In this document: in pieces, positions 1-7,457 of the stretch
How positions within the stretch are numbered: the first letter of the stretch is position 1
Layout of the letters: each line of letters starts with the position of its first letter
From: UBA4055 sp036721445
Lineage (GTDB): Bacteria; UBA4055
Assembly (NCBI GenBank): GCA_036721445.1
Contig: DAIMKZ010000076.1
Span: 1 to 11,227 of the forward strand
Direction of reading: 5' to 3'
Length of the DNA: 11,227 nucleotides
Notes under the pieces: generated by a model
The model's input: only the letters and a program-made list of their open reading frames with translations
Database searches by the model: none
Told to the model about the DNA's origin: nothing
Made by a program: the position numbers and the translations under genes

Positions 1-3000
1 ACCAAAATGATCGCTACGCATGATGTCCTCTTCAGCTACTGTGTATTCATAATATTCCTGCGATGGAGTGAATGGTTTTCCGCTGCCGAAGTCGGTTGAC
101 AAGCTTAATGACCATTCATCTGTGTAAGGTAATCCAAACAAAGTTTCGCCTCTACCGTACAGCAGTGTAAAATATGTGTTCAGCGTATGTCTCTCGTCCC
201 AGTCGAGCGGAAATTCTTTCACTTCATACACTTCATTGTCCAAATTAGAAGTCTCGCTTGATGATTTACCGTACGCATAAGATAAAGTATATGCAAATCC
301 CCACATATAATGGTTGCTCAGTGATTTATCCACAGATATTTCAACGCCTCTTGATTTTCCGTAATCAGAATTGTAAGCTATCGAAGCATTAGTGACGCCA
401 TATTCGTAAGTTTTTGTGTTAATATAGTCATACTGGTCCTTGAAATAACCGGTAACATCCACCAGATACTCGCCTATCTCATTAACTACACCAAGCTCAT
501 AATTTACGTTTCTCATGTAGCCCAGGTTCATATTTCCGAAAAGCGGGTCTCTTCCTGCTTTTGTGTTGGGGTCAAATATCTGTGTATAAGTCGGTAACTG
601 ATACAGGTGCCCGTATGAGAAGAACAGCTTGGAAGATTCAGATATCGAGTGCGAAATACCGAATCTCGGACTTACCGCGTATTTGTACTGATCTAAGTCC
701 TCTTCGTATCCGAACGCGCCTGCGTCCTGCTGCTCCTCGTAATAATCGACAGATTTGTCGTCGAGTATCCTCATATCCAGCCTTACTCCGGCATTCACGA
801 CAAGGTCCTCGAATTCCATTTTATCCTGCAGAAAAGCGGAGAACTCTTTCGGTTGATATGCGTATAGAGTTTTTTCTTCTCCTCTTGTCGGATTGGGATC
901 GTCGGGATCTACAGGATATGTGTCAGTATCATAATAGTAATAAGGATTGATAACGCTGTAATAGTCCAGGTCGTTCATTGTGAACTCGAATCCCGTCTTT
1001 ATCATATGGAATCTGTTGACCTGATTGGTATAAGTGCCTTTGAACTTCATAACCGAGTTGTCGAAATCACTGTATGTAATACCGTCAAGATAAGTACCCG
1101 GCTGCAGAAATCCGGTGTTCAGATTCCATACATCATTATAATTATAGTCAACAAAATCCTCTCCGCTGTCGTACACGTTATTGGGTACATCGTATGTTCC
1201 GTTCCTGTTATTGTCTTTCCATGTTGAATAATTTTCGTCATAGGTCAATAATGAAATGTTCGGTACGGCAGTATACATTCCGGCAGGAGCTCTGTACACT
1301 GAGTATGAGCCTGTAAATTCCACATAATCCGAAGGATTGTCCGAAGGAGCGTGACCGGTCGTCCATCCCAGATGCGTTTCGTCAGTTGTAGATCCCGCAT
1401 ACCTGGGATAGGAGAAAGCTTCGAACTCGTCGAAAACTCTGTCACCGGGTTCGTTATAAACGTCATTAAGCCTTGGAGTAGGCTGAGATGTCGATCCCAG
1501 TGAAGACCTCAGGTCGAGAAAATATTCCTTAGGATATACTATAGTGATTATGGAATCCAGTCCAAAGAGTTTTTTACTTACTGCAGCGTTATAGAACTGG
1601 TTTGATTTGATAAAATTTACTCTGTCGTTAAAATTGTCATAGGTAGAAGTATAATCCACCGCGACCGTAACAAGGTCCGCCGCCATGGTCTTGAAAATAA
1701 ATTCTGAGGTTTCTCCTTCGTCCCAGATATCATTTGCAGCTTCTATGATATTTCCTCCGGAACGGTAGAATCTTTTATGATCCACAAAAGGTTCGCCTGT
1801 GTCATTGAACATATCACCGTCTGTAAAAGGCTCGTCACCGGCAACCGAATAGATATCCTTATCATAGTGACCCGTGCCGTTCATATCGTCATAACCTTCA
1901 ACTATTTCAGAAGTCAGACATTCACCGTAAAATCCGGAATAACTGGTTCCCTTCTCCCAGTAATCCCAGGCATTGTTGTCATTAGAATCATAAAGTTTAT
2001 CACCGTCCCAGTATCCGTTCATATTGGCGTCATAAACAGGATCATAAGCAACGAAGGTGTCGCCTGAGCTGTATTCACCGTTGCCGTCGTTATCAACGAA
2101 AAATTCTCTGTCAAAATATCCGTTTAAGTTATTGTCTACATAACCTTCTGCGTCTCCTCCGTCCCTCACGAAATTGCTTATTATATCGTGCTTAAGACCA
2201 AAGATGTCGAGCTGTGACTCATAGACGAAATCCTTAGGCTCTTTTCCTCCCGGAAGATTCTCGAATTTTTTGTTGAAATACGAAAATATGAAATCGTAGT
2301 AGCTCTGCTGGTTTAAAGTATGCCTCCAGTTCAAATTGAATATGGTCTGATCCGCGATCTGTTCGGTTGCGGTCTCGGGAGTATACCTGTAAAGATACTG
2401 ATAGTCGTAGTTATGCGTTCTCGATTTAGTGAATGATACGCTAAGTTTCATGGTAGGAGTAAAATCGTATGCCGACTTTAAGATAAGGTTAAAATTATTC
2501 TCTCTGCCCTGAGGTATCTCGAACCCGAAACCTGTAAGGTCGTAATCTTTGAACTCAAAAAGGTCACCGTCCGGATCTCCGTTAAGCCTGTACGATCTTG
2601 TATAGCCGTCCTGAAGAGTGAAGTCTGTTGCCAGATAATAAGTCGGTTTCATTCCGTTCATCGGAAGCGGAATCGGACCGCTGAGGCTGAACTCACCTCT
2701 GTTATAATTGAGTTTGCTGTCTCCTAAAAATGAGTCAGTAGTATACTTAACATGACCTGAAGTCCTTTCCTGATCACCAACCTTCATAACGATATTGACA
2801 CTTCCTGAAAGCGCATCACCGTATTCAGCGTCAGGGATACCTTTCTGTATATTGAACGACTCAACGTTTGCAAAGTTTATCTCTACGGGATTGGTTTTTG
2901 CGCCTGTCGGATCGCCTACAGAGATACCGTCGATAACATAGTTTACCTCTCCGGCCCTTCCGCCTCTGAAGTGAAGCTCGCCTTTCGCGTCGGTCTTGAT

Positions 3001-3459
3001 TCCGGCAGTACCTTTAAGTACGTCCTCGACCTGAGTTACGGCCAAAGTCTCAATGTTGCCCATGTCTACGGTCCTTACTGATGTCGTGACATCCTTTTCG
3101 ACCTTCTGCTCCATTACAACTTCAGCAACGATCTCCTGAAGCTCGATAACCTCAGATGACATTTTAAAGTTCTGAGTCGTCGTCAGACCTACCCTGACCT
3201 TTACTTCTCTTGCTTCCTTAGGCGCGTATCCTACAAACTCAGCCTTGAGAGTATAAGTACCCGCTCTCACTCCGATTATGTAGTAATAGCCGTCCTCGTC
3301 AGCCTCTGCACCCCATGTTGTTCCTACAACAACTATGTTGGCACCCGGCAGCGGGTCGCCCTGTTCGTCAAGTACTACACCCTTGATCTTTCCGGTCGTT
3401 TGAGAAAACAAGACTGTTGCGAATAGGGTGATCATCATTAAGACGATACTTCTTTTCAT
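1..3459 (-). CDS. TonB-dependent outer-membrane receptor with carboxypeptidase-like N-terminal domain (C-terminus cut by window edge)
   Basis: The reading frame is open for 1153 codons from ATG at 3459 to the left edge; the segments I translated along its length contain no stop. Residues 1-20 form a signal peptide (MKRSIVLMM..., probable cleavage near FSQ). Residues 24-105 resemble the carboxypeptidase regulatory-like beta-sandwich (GxVxDEQGDPLPGANI, then DEDGYYYI and FVGYAP). Residues about 115-230 are the plug, with the family signature RGGRAGEVNYVIDGISV at 165-181 and DAEYGDALSGSVNI at 210-223. The rest is beta-barrel. Such receptors import large or scarce ligands across the outer membrane using TonB-ExbBD energy; the ligand cannot be read from sequence. 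No SusD-like partner is visible, although the downstream side lies outside the window. Six acidic EF-hand-like loops sit in the barrel part (separate entry). The final barrel strands are missing only because the window ends. A GGAG lies about 6-7 bases before the start. Confidence 0.93.
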   Translation of the reverse strand, partial: MKRSIVLMMITLFATVLFSQTTGKIKGVVLDEQGDPLPGANIVVVGTTWGAEADEDGYYYIIGVRAGTYTLKAEFVGYAPKEAREVKVRVGLTTTQNFKMSSEVIELQEIVAEVVMEQKVEKDVTTSVRTVDMGNIETLAVTQVEDVLKGTAGIKTDAKGELHFRGGRAGEVNYVIDGISVGDPTGAKTNPVEINFANVESFNIQKGIPDAEYGDALSGSVNIVMKVGDQERTSGHVKYTTDSFLGDSKLNYNRGEFSLSGPIPLPMNGMKPTYYLATDFTLQDGYTRSYRLNGDPDGDLFEFKDYDLTGFGFEIPQGRENNFNLILKSAYDFTPTMKLSVSFTKSRTHNYDYQYLYRYTPETATEQIADQTIFNLNWRHTLNQQSYYDFIFSYFNKKFENLPGGKEPKDFVYESQLDIFGLKHDIISNFVRDGGDAEGYVDNNLNGYFDREFFVDNDGNGEYSSGDTFVAYDPVYDANMNGYWDGDKLYDSNDNNAWDYWEKGTSYSGFYGECLTSEIVEGYDDMNGTGHYDKDIYSVAGDEPFTDGDMFNDTGEPFVDHKRFYRSGGNIIEAANDIWDEGETSEFIFKTMAADLVTVAVDYTSTYDNFNDRVNFIKSNQFYNAAVSKKLFGLDSIITIVYPKEYFLDLRSSLGSTSQPTPRLNDVYNEPGDRVFDEFEAFSYPRYAGSTTDETHLGWTTGHAPSDNPSDYVEFTGSYSVYRAPAGMYTAVPNISLLTYDENYSTWKDNNRNGTYDVPNNVYDSGEDFVDYNYNDVWNLNTGFLQPGTYLDGITYSDFDNSVMKFKGTYTNQVNRFHMIKTGFEFTMNDLDYYSVINPYYYYDTDTYPVDPDDPNPTRGEEKTLYAYQPKEFSAFLQDKMEFEDLVVNAGVRLDMRILDDKSVDYYEEQQDAGAFGYEEDLDQYKYAVSPRFGISHSISESSKLFFSYGHLYQLPTYTQIFDPNTKAGRDPLFGNMNLGYMRNVNYELGVVNEIGEYLVDVTGYFKDQYDYINTKTYEYGVTNASIAYNSDYGKSRGVEISVDKSLSNHYMWGFAYTLSYAYGKSSSETSNLDNEVYEVKEFPLDWDERHTLNTYFTLLYGRGETLFGLPYTDEWSLSLSTDFGSGKPFTPSQEYYEYTVAEEDIMRSDHFG
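1855..2136 (-). repeat. Five tandem EF-hand-like acidic loops inside the TonB receptor
   Basis: Receptor residues 442-535 contain five spaced copies of a D-x-[DN]-x-[NT]-G-x-[YFW] pattern: DNNLNGYFD (442), DNDGNGEY (456), DANMNGYWDGD (477), DSNDNNAWD (491, degenerate) and DMNGTGHYDKD (525). A sixth, DNNRNGTYD, lies apart at residue 749 (bases about 1189-1215). The spacing of Asp/Asn at positions 1, 3 and 5 followed by Gly at 6 is that of calcium-binding loops in EF-hands, dockerins and thrombospondin type-3 repeats. Calcium binding and a position in extracellular barrel loops are inferences. The coding frame continues smoothly through the block, so it is part of the protein and not an insertion that breaks it. 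Confidence 0.7.
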
Positions 3460-3515
3460 AACACACTCCATGTTTATTTTTAAAGTAATTTCTCGATCAT
3501 ATTAGTACAACCGCA

Positions 3516-3540
3516 CCTTCATTTTCTTTAAAAATGCAGG
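3516..3540. repeat. Inverted repeat at the predicted 5' end of the receptor mRNA
   Basis: On the plus strand CCT-t-CATTTT and AAAATG-c-AGG flank a five-base centre, giving nine pairs with one mismatch. It begins only a few bases after the predicted start point of the receptor promoter, so it could be a stabilising 5' hairpin in the roughly 84-base leader, or an operator for a dimeric regulator. Which of the two cannot be told from one sequence. Confidence 0.4.
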
Positions 3541-3549
3541 TCTGTGCAT

Positions 3550-3578
3550 AATATATGTCCTTTATTAATAATTCGCAA
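3550..3578 (-). promoter_or_regulatory. Predicted sigma-70-like promoter of the TonB receptor
   Basis: Reading the minus strand, TTGCGA (3578-3573) and TATATT (3555-3550) are separated by exactly 17 bases. The predicted start point is near 3543, giving a leader of about 84 bases. A run of 13 A on this strand (3598-3586) lies just upstream of the -35 element, where an UP element would be. Confidence 0.55.
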
Positions 3579-3585
3579 ATCAAAA

Positions 3586-3598
3586 TTTTTTTTTTTTT
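3586..3598. repeat. Homopolymer run of 13 T in the divergent spacer
   Basis: Thirteen consecutive T on the plus strand lie between the two divergent promoters. The run sits just upstream of the receptor -35 element and further upstream of the SH3-gene promoter. It could act as an UP-like or bent A-tract, and runs of this length are prone to slippage. It does not follow a GC-rich stem, so it is not an intrinsic terminator. Confidence 0.8.
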
Positions 3599-3623
3599 AT
3601 CTCTGTTAGCGGAACTTGTCCTG

Positions 3624-3652
3624 TTGCTTTTAGTTTGATTACTTTGTATATT
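3624..3652 (+). promoter_or_regulatory. Predicted promoter of the SH3-domain protein gene
   Basis: TTGCTT (3624-3629) and TATATT (3647-3652) are separated by 17 bases, with a predicted start near 3659 and a leader of about 29 bases that carries an AAGGAG ribosome-binding site at 3673-3678. The -35 is weak (only TTG matches). The -10 context TTTGTATATT is identical to that of the promoter at 8496-8505. Confidence 0.5.
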
Positions 3653-3687
3653 TTAGCCGGGATCTATATTAAAAGGAGACGATCGGC

Positions 3688-4893
3688 ATGGCGTTTAAAA
3701 GGACAGTATCTTTTCTGGCATTCATTATATTTTCATTGTTTTTTCAGTTATTTTGCCAGAACATCGGGCTTAGAAAATCAATCGTTGACGACAAGACGGG
3801 CCAGACATACAATAACTTCAGGTCTGATTCGACACAGGTTCTGTTCTATCAGGTGCTTGTGCAGAACGACTTTCTCTATGACGCCCCCAAGAACAACGCG
3901 GAAGCGGTTTATACTCTTGACGCGGATATGTTCGTTCAGATAGTTGAGGAAGGGGGAAGTTTTATAAGGATAAAAGTACTCGATAAATTTCACGGAATAA
4001 TTGAAGGCTGGGTAAGATCAGGAACGCTGAGAAAAGTAAAATATTACGGGATGCCGTTCGGTGAAAGAAAGGACAAACCGGCCGGTTCAGATATTGATCT
4101 CAGGAAGAATCCTCACTGGATACGGTCGGCCTCCGCCGTTGTTTTTGCCGACAGTTCGGCTTCCGTTCCTGCCGGTGTTCTGAGTGCGGGCGACATTGTG
4201 TTTGTCAGGGAATTTACCGCAGGAGATAACTACCATGTTCATTACAAAGGACAGGAGGGCGCAATGATCTCCGGTTTTGTTAAGAAAACCGACCTTTCCG
4301 AGATCGCTCTTCTGGGAGGTGAAGCCTCGACTGACATTAAAGCTCTTTATGAGAGATTCAACACGATAATACTCAAGTACGATCTGGACAGATCGGGGTT
4401 TATATCTTTCAAAGGCATAAATTTTAAAAACAAAGATGTGAACGAATTTACAGAAGACAGGCTTTGCAAAGAGCAATCTGAAGATACTCTGAGATACAGA
4501 TATTCTGTAAGTACCAATATTCATGACATCAAGAAAGAGACTGCTGTCCGAAACAGTGAAGACAAACCCCTCATATCGATGTACAGGTTTTTGCCCGACG
4601 AGAATATCATTACAAGCAGGGACACGATAAAATGCAAAGTGCTCGAGACAGTTTCTGTACCCAGGATAGCAAGGGTTGCGGTCGGGGGAATTGAAGAATC
4701 GGAAATAACGAACAGCATGATCAGGCTCCATCTCACTTTTATTGAGAAAGAAAATATGCACGTTGTTTTTCAGAGGGAGACCGATACATATATTTTCAGA
4801 TACAAAAAAGAAATTTCAACCGGAAGGATATTCGATACAAAGACCGATGTTGAAAAGACCGTCAAAAGAATGGTGGCTTTCAGAAAACACTAA
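3688..4893 (+). CDS. Secreted protein with two bacterial SH3-like domains, unknown function
   Basis: 401 residues, starting at the ATG nine bases after a strong AAGGAG. Residues 1-24 are a hydrophobic signal peptide; the Cys at 23 lies in QLFCQ, which is a poor lipobox, so a soluble periplasmic or surface form is likelier than a lipoprotein. Residues about 50-117 resemble a bacterial SH3 domain (LYDAP, then VQIVEEGGSFIRIK and GIIEGWVRSGTLRKV), and residues about 145-205 a second, more diverged one (VVFADSSASVPAGVLSAGD ... GFVKKTDL). Such domains usually bind cell-wall peptides or proteins. The C-terminal half (206-401) has no fold I recognise; it includes a degenerate EF-hand-like DLDRSGFISF at 232-241. 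No catalytic motif is visible. The gene stands alone and converges on the permease-protease gene, overlapping it by four bases. Confidence 0.8.
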   Translation: MAFKRTVSFLAFIIFSLFFQLFCQNIGLRKSIVDDKTGQTYNNFRSDSTQVLFYQVLVQNDFLYDAPKNNAEAVYTLDADMFVQIVEEGGSFIRIKVLDKFHGIIEGWVRSGTLRKVKYYGMPFGERKDKPAGSDIDLRKNPHWIRSASAVVFADSSASVPAGVLSAGDIVFVREFTAGDNYHVHYKGQEGAMISGFVKKTDLSEIALLGGEASTDIKALYERFNTIILKYDLDRSGFISFKGINFKNKDVNEFTEDRLCKEQSEDTLRYRYSVSTNIHDIKKETAVRNSEDKPLISMYRFLPDENIITSRDTIKCKVLETVSVPRIARVAVGGIEESEITNSMIRLHLTFIEKENMHVVFQRETDTYIFRYKKEISTGRIFDTKTDVEKTVKRMVAFRKH

Positions 4894-4907
4894 CTTTTCT
4901 TTCTGAA
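4879..4907. repeat. Inverted repeat centred on the overlapping convergent stop codons
   Basis: TTCAGAAA (4879-4886) and its exact reverse complement TTTCTGAA (4900-4907) flank 13 bases that contain both stop codons. It therefore encodes the tripeptide FRK near the C-terminus of both convergent proteins. The stem is AT-rich and no U-tract follows on either side, so it is not a classical terminator, although it is placed where a bidirectional one would be. Confidence 0.5.
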
Positions 4908-6809
4908 TACGACCGCGAACATTACAAGCGTTGTTACTGCCGTCATTACCCATGCAAAATGTACGTCGGATGCAAGAAAACTGTCCTCGGTGATCTGTCC
5001 GTCTTTTATTAAAAACATGAGTATAACAGAAAAAGCGTTGTTGGTAAAATGCATGATCACCGCAGGAAATACTGATCCTGAGCTGACTGTAAGAAGTCCG
5101 AGAACAACACCAAGCACCCCCGTCTCGAAAACAGTGAAAATGTTCATGTGCATCAGTCCGAACATGAGGCCGGTAATAAGTAAAAGCGGTACTTTTGAGT
5201 ACTTTTTCTCCATTATGCTTAAGAAAACTCCCCTGAAAGCGAATTCTTCAAAAAATGCCGGAAGTACTGCTATAACGAATACTGCTGCGATTATGTTAAG
5301 GTCGCCGAGAGCGGTTCCCATAATATCGCTTTCTTTCATAATGTCGGGAACCGGAAATACTTTCAGAAGCTGTTCCGACACGAGAGTAATCGGGTATCTT
5401 GAAGACAGACCCAGAATTAAAGCCGCGGGAATATAGAAAGGATTAAATTTCCTTAATTTAAGTATCTCAGTGAAAGATTTCTGAGTTACAGATACCATTA
5501 TTGCAGCGAATCCCCCGAGTATGAATATCTGCGACAATATAAGCCCCGAAACTATGTTTCTGCCCTGAAGGTATCCTCCTATGAGCATGTAAGAGACTAC
5601 CAGAAGTGCAAAAACAATAAATACAGCGCTTTTTGAAAACCCTTTCTTTACTATGTCGAGGTCAGTATTTTTTTCGAGAATATCTTCGCCGCTCAGGTAA
5701 CCCGACGAACTGCGGACGAACAAAAATGAATAAAGCAGATTCAGGACGGTGACAAATACGGACGAAAACATTGCATGATCGCCTCTCAGTAACTCTTTCA
5801 TAATACCGGCCGAATTTACAACAGGTATAAGAAAAAATCCCCTCGTTATCGAAACACCTTCAAAAGTACCCATGAGCGCCGTCAGCAGATAAAAAAGCAT
5901 CACAGGCAGAAAAAGCAGCTGCCCCGAAGATGATGATTTTAGCCGGCACGACAGGAAAACCGAAACTGACGAGATCAGAAGGGACAGGGACAGTAGTACC
6001 GGTATCAGACACCCCGCCTGAAACGCGCTTAGACCGATATCAAAGCTCAGGTTCGCAGTGAATTTTCCGTAGAGCCAGAATGAGATAAGTTCCAGAACGG
6101 ACATTATTATGCCTGCAAGCATCACTATTGACATCTTTCCGTATATAATATCCCTTCTTTTAATTCCCGATGAAAGAAGAGACTCGAGAGTGCTGTTGTC
6201 CTTTTCGCCTAAGATGACATAATTAGATATGAAAAATGTTCCTATTACGAGTACTATGATTATCGTTACCGGCAATATCCCTGCGCTCTTCGCCCTGCTC
6301 ATTTCTTCGGAAGAAGCAATATTTCTTATCTCGGGAACAGAGTTCTTATAGAAGTCTTTTATGCCTATTTCCCCGTATCTTTCTTCCGATATATCTTTTC
6401 TGATGTTTCTGATTTTTCGTATTACCGAGACCGCCTGAAAATTCCGCTTGTCCTTTTTTGATGAATAATTTACCACCACCGTTCCGGTTTTAACGGAATC
6501 TGCGAACTCTGACGTTATTACCGCGGGATATATTTCCAGAAGCGAATCTACGGAAGTACCTGTGGGAGTATAAACGACCGTAAAAATACTGTCGCCTTCA
6601 AAGTGTGATAATATATCTTTCAGGAAAGGTTCGTCGTACGAAATAAATTCTGTAGGTCCGCTGAATATCTCACCTATTCTCTCATTTATGACTTTATTCA
6701 GAAGTCCGTTTATGAGAGGCATTATAACCAGCGGCAGGATGAATACCAGAATTATGGTTTTTTTATCCCGTAATAGCTGCTTGATCTCGTATTTCAGGAT
6801 CTTTCTCAT
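4890..6809 (-). CDS. ABC-2 type permease fused to a CPBP intramembrane protease
   Basis: 639 residues, with GGAG ten bases before the ATG. The N-terminal part is an ABC-2 permease of the NatB kind: an amphipathic start (KYEIKQLLRDKK), a membrane segment near 18-37, a large non-membrane domain at 40-175, then several membrane segments from about 179 to 365 around GEKDNSTLESLLSS (201-214). From about 390 a second multi-spanning region ends in the CPBP (CAAX protease and bacteriocin-processing) signature: EEFAFR at 521-526, FGLMH at 550-554 and HFTNN at 587-591. These supply the glutamates, histidines and asparagine of the putative metal site. The fused architecture is known in other phyla. Family knowledge suggests export driven by a separate ATPase coupled to membrane proteolysis; the substrate is unknown. 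No ATPase gene lies next to it here. It has its own promoter (6838-6866) and appears monocistronic. Confidence 0.88.
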   Translation of the reverse strand: MRKILKYEIKQLLRDKKTIILVFILPLVIMPLINGLLNKVINERIGEIFSGPTEFISYDEPFLKDILSHFEGDSIFTVVYTPTGTSVDSLLEIYPAVITSEFADSVKTGTVVVNYSSKKDKRNFQAVSVIRKIRNIRKDISEERYGEIGIKDFYKNSVPEIRNIASSEEMSRAKSAGILPVTIIIVLVIGTFFISNYVILGEKDNSTLESLLSSGIKRRDIIYGKMSIVMLAGIIMSVLELISFWLYGKFTANLSFDIGLSAFQAGCLIPVLLSLSLLISSVSVFLSCRLKSSSSGQLLFLPVMLFYLLTALMGTFEGVSITRGFFLIPVVNSAGIMKELLRGDHAMFSSVFVTVLNLLYSFLFVRSSSGYLSGEDILEKNTDLDIVKKGFSKSAVFIVFALLVVSYMLIGGYLQGRNIVSGLILSQIFILGGFAAIMVSVTQKSFTEILKLRKFNPFYIPAALILGLSSRYPITLVSEQLLKVFPVPDIMKESDIMGTALGDLNIIAAVFVIAVLPAFFEEFAFRGVFLSIMEKKYSKVPLLLITGLMFGLMHMNIFTVFETGVLGVVLGLLTVSSGSVFPAVIMHFTNNAFSVILMFLIKDGQITEDSFLASDVHFAWVMTAVTTLVMFAVVFRKKS

Positions 6810-6837
6810 TTTAGTGCTTCTCCGGATTGAGTGATGA

Positions 6838-6866
6838 ATTATAATTTTTTAATTCCTAAATATCAA
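6838..6866 (-). promoter_or_regulatory. Strong predicted promoter of the permease-protease gene
   Basis: On the minus strand TTGATA (6866-6861) and TATAAT (6843-6838) are separated by exactly 17 bases, an almost perfect sigma-70 consensus. The start point would be near 6831, with a leader of about 22 bases containing GGAG (6823-6820). I see no equally good promoter in the opposite direction for the 2H phosphoesterase gene in the same 93-base spacer. Confidence 0.7.
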
Positions 6867-6898
6867 TTATTTTCTTAAATTACATGTCTTTTAAAAAA

Positions 6899-6904
6899 AA
6901 GGAT
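6899..6904 (+). promoter_or_regulatory. Ribosome-binding site that questions the 2H phosphoesterase start
   Basis: AAGGAT at 6899-6904 touches and overlaps the ATG at 6903, too close to serve it. It is correctly spaced (seven bases) for the in-frame TTG at 6912. The protein may therefore begin at 6912, three residues shorter, unless the ATG is read from an almost leaderless or SD-independent message. Confidence 0.4.
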
Positions 6905-7457
6905 GTGGAAATTGGAAGCATCAAAACCTGGTGACGGGGGTCTCTTCATATTTCTTCCCGACAGCATTTCCTCAAGGATCTATGCATGGCAGAGTCAGTT
7001 TAAAGAATACATAAAAATGCCGAAGCCTCATCTTACACTTATGTATCCTCCATATATTTCTAGAGATGTATGGAATATTCACAGACCTGAGATAGCACGG
7101 CGGACAAAACTTACCGCCCCGTTCGAGGTTGAATTTACAAAGACAGGTTTCTTCAAAGATCCGTTCTTTTTATATATTGCTCCGTCCTATACAGAAGAAC
7201 TTGACACACTGAACTCTCAGCTTTCCGCCGTTTGTCCCGAAAACATCCAGGGTCTGAACCTTGAGCCTTTTATTCCCCACGCTTCTATAGGCACTTTTGC
7301 GACCGAAGAATCGACCCTTTACGCCCAAAAACAGCTTGAAACATTCATGAAGAAGACAGATCTGAAATTTACCGTGAAAGAGATATTCTATACGGTTCTT
7401 GACGACGATTTCAGATGGAAGGTCCACGATATAATATCTCTCGGAAGGAAGAAATGA
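6903..7457 (+). CDS. 2H phosphoesterase superfamily protein (2'-5' RNA ligase-like)
   Basis: 184 residues from the ATG (181 if the TTG at 6912 is used). It contains the two diagnostic H-x-[ST]-x motifs: HLTL at 43-46, in the context KPHLTLMYPP, and HASI at 126-129, in PFIPHASIG, about 80 residues apart as in LigT/ThpR-like proteins. Members of this superfamily form or open 2',3'-cyclic phosphates or 2'-5' linkages in RNA and nucleotides; the two His-x-Ser/Thr motifs are the active site. The particular substrate is not determinable here. The stop overlaps the tsaD start (ATGA, 7454-7457), so the two genes are very probably co-transcribed and translationally coupled, suggesting a tRNA- or RNA-related role by context. 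Cytoplasmic; no signal peptide or membrane segment. Confidence 0.82.
   Translation: MWKLEASKPGDGGLFIFLPDSISSRIYAWQSQFKEYIKMPKPHLTLMYPPYISRDVWNIHRPEIARRTKLTAPFEVEFTKTGFFKDPFFLYIAPSYTEELDTLNSQLSAVCPENIQGLNLEPFIPHASIGTFATEESTLYAQKQLETFMKKTDLKFTVKEIFYTVLDDDFRWKVHDIISLGRKK

Noticed and set aside
561..2067. Open frames of 70-130 codons on the plus strand opposite the receptor, and one on the minus strand at 1245-1466
   Set aside because: They lie inside the continuous 1153-codon receptor frame, have low-complexity or Arg-rich translations without family features, and lack ribosome-binding sites.
3586..3598. T-run as an intrinsic terminator
   Set aside because: No GC-rich stem precedes the T-run on the plus strand, and both flanking genes are transcribed away from it.
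3641..3646. Bacteroidia-type -7 element (TTACTTTG, near TAnnTTTG) before the SH3 gene
   Set aside because: It is a seven-of-eight match at one gene only, while a TTG-N17-TATATT arrangement fits this and the other spacers better.
3635..3687. Alternative upstream start (ATG at 3635) before the SH3 gene
   Set aside because: It is in another frame, overlaps the predicted promoter region, and its translation becomes Arg-rich nonsense within the real gene.
4423..4432. True EF-hand in the SH3 protein
   Set aside because: Only one loop is present and the final acidic ligand position is Gly, so metal binding cannot be claimed.
4087..4761. 224-codon frame on the minus strand within the SH3 protein gene
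   Set aside because: It is the antisense shadow of a gene with a signal peptide, a strong ribosome-binding site and SH3-like domains; its own translation resembles nothing and it has no plausible start signal.
7415..7453. N-terminal extension of TsaD from the ATG at 7415
   Set aside because: The 13 extra residues are coded within the 2H gene, and TsaD proteins begin at the MIVLGIESS segment.
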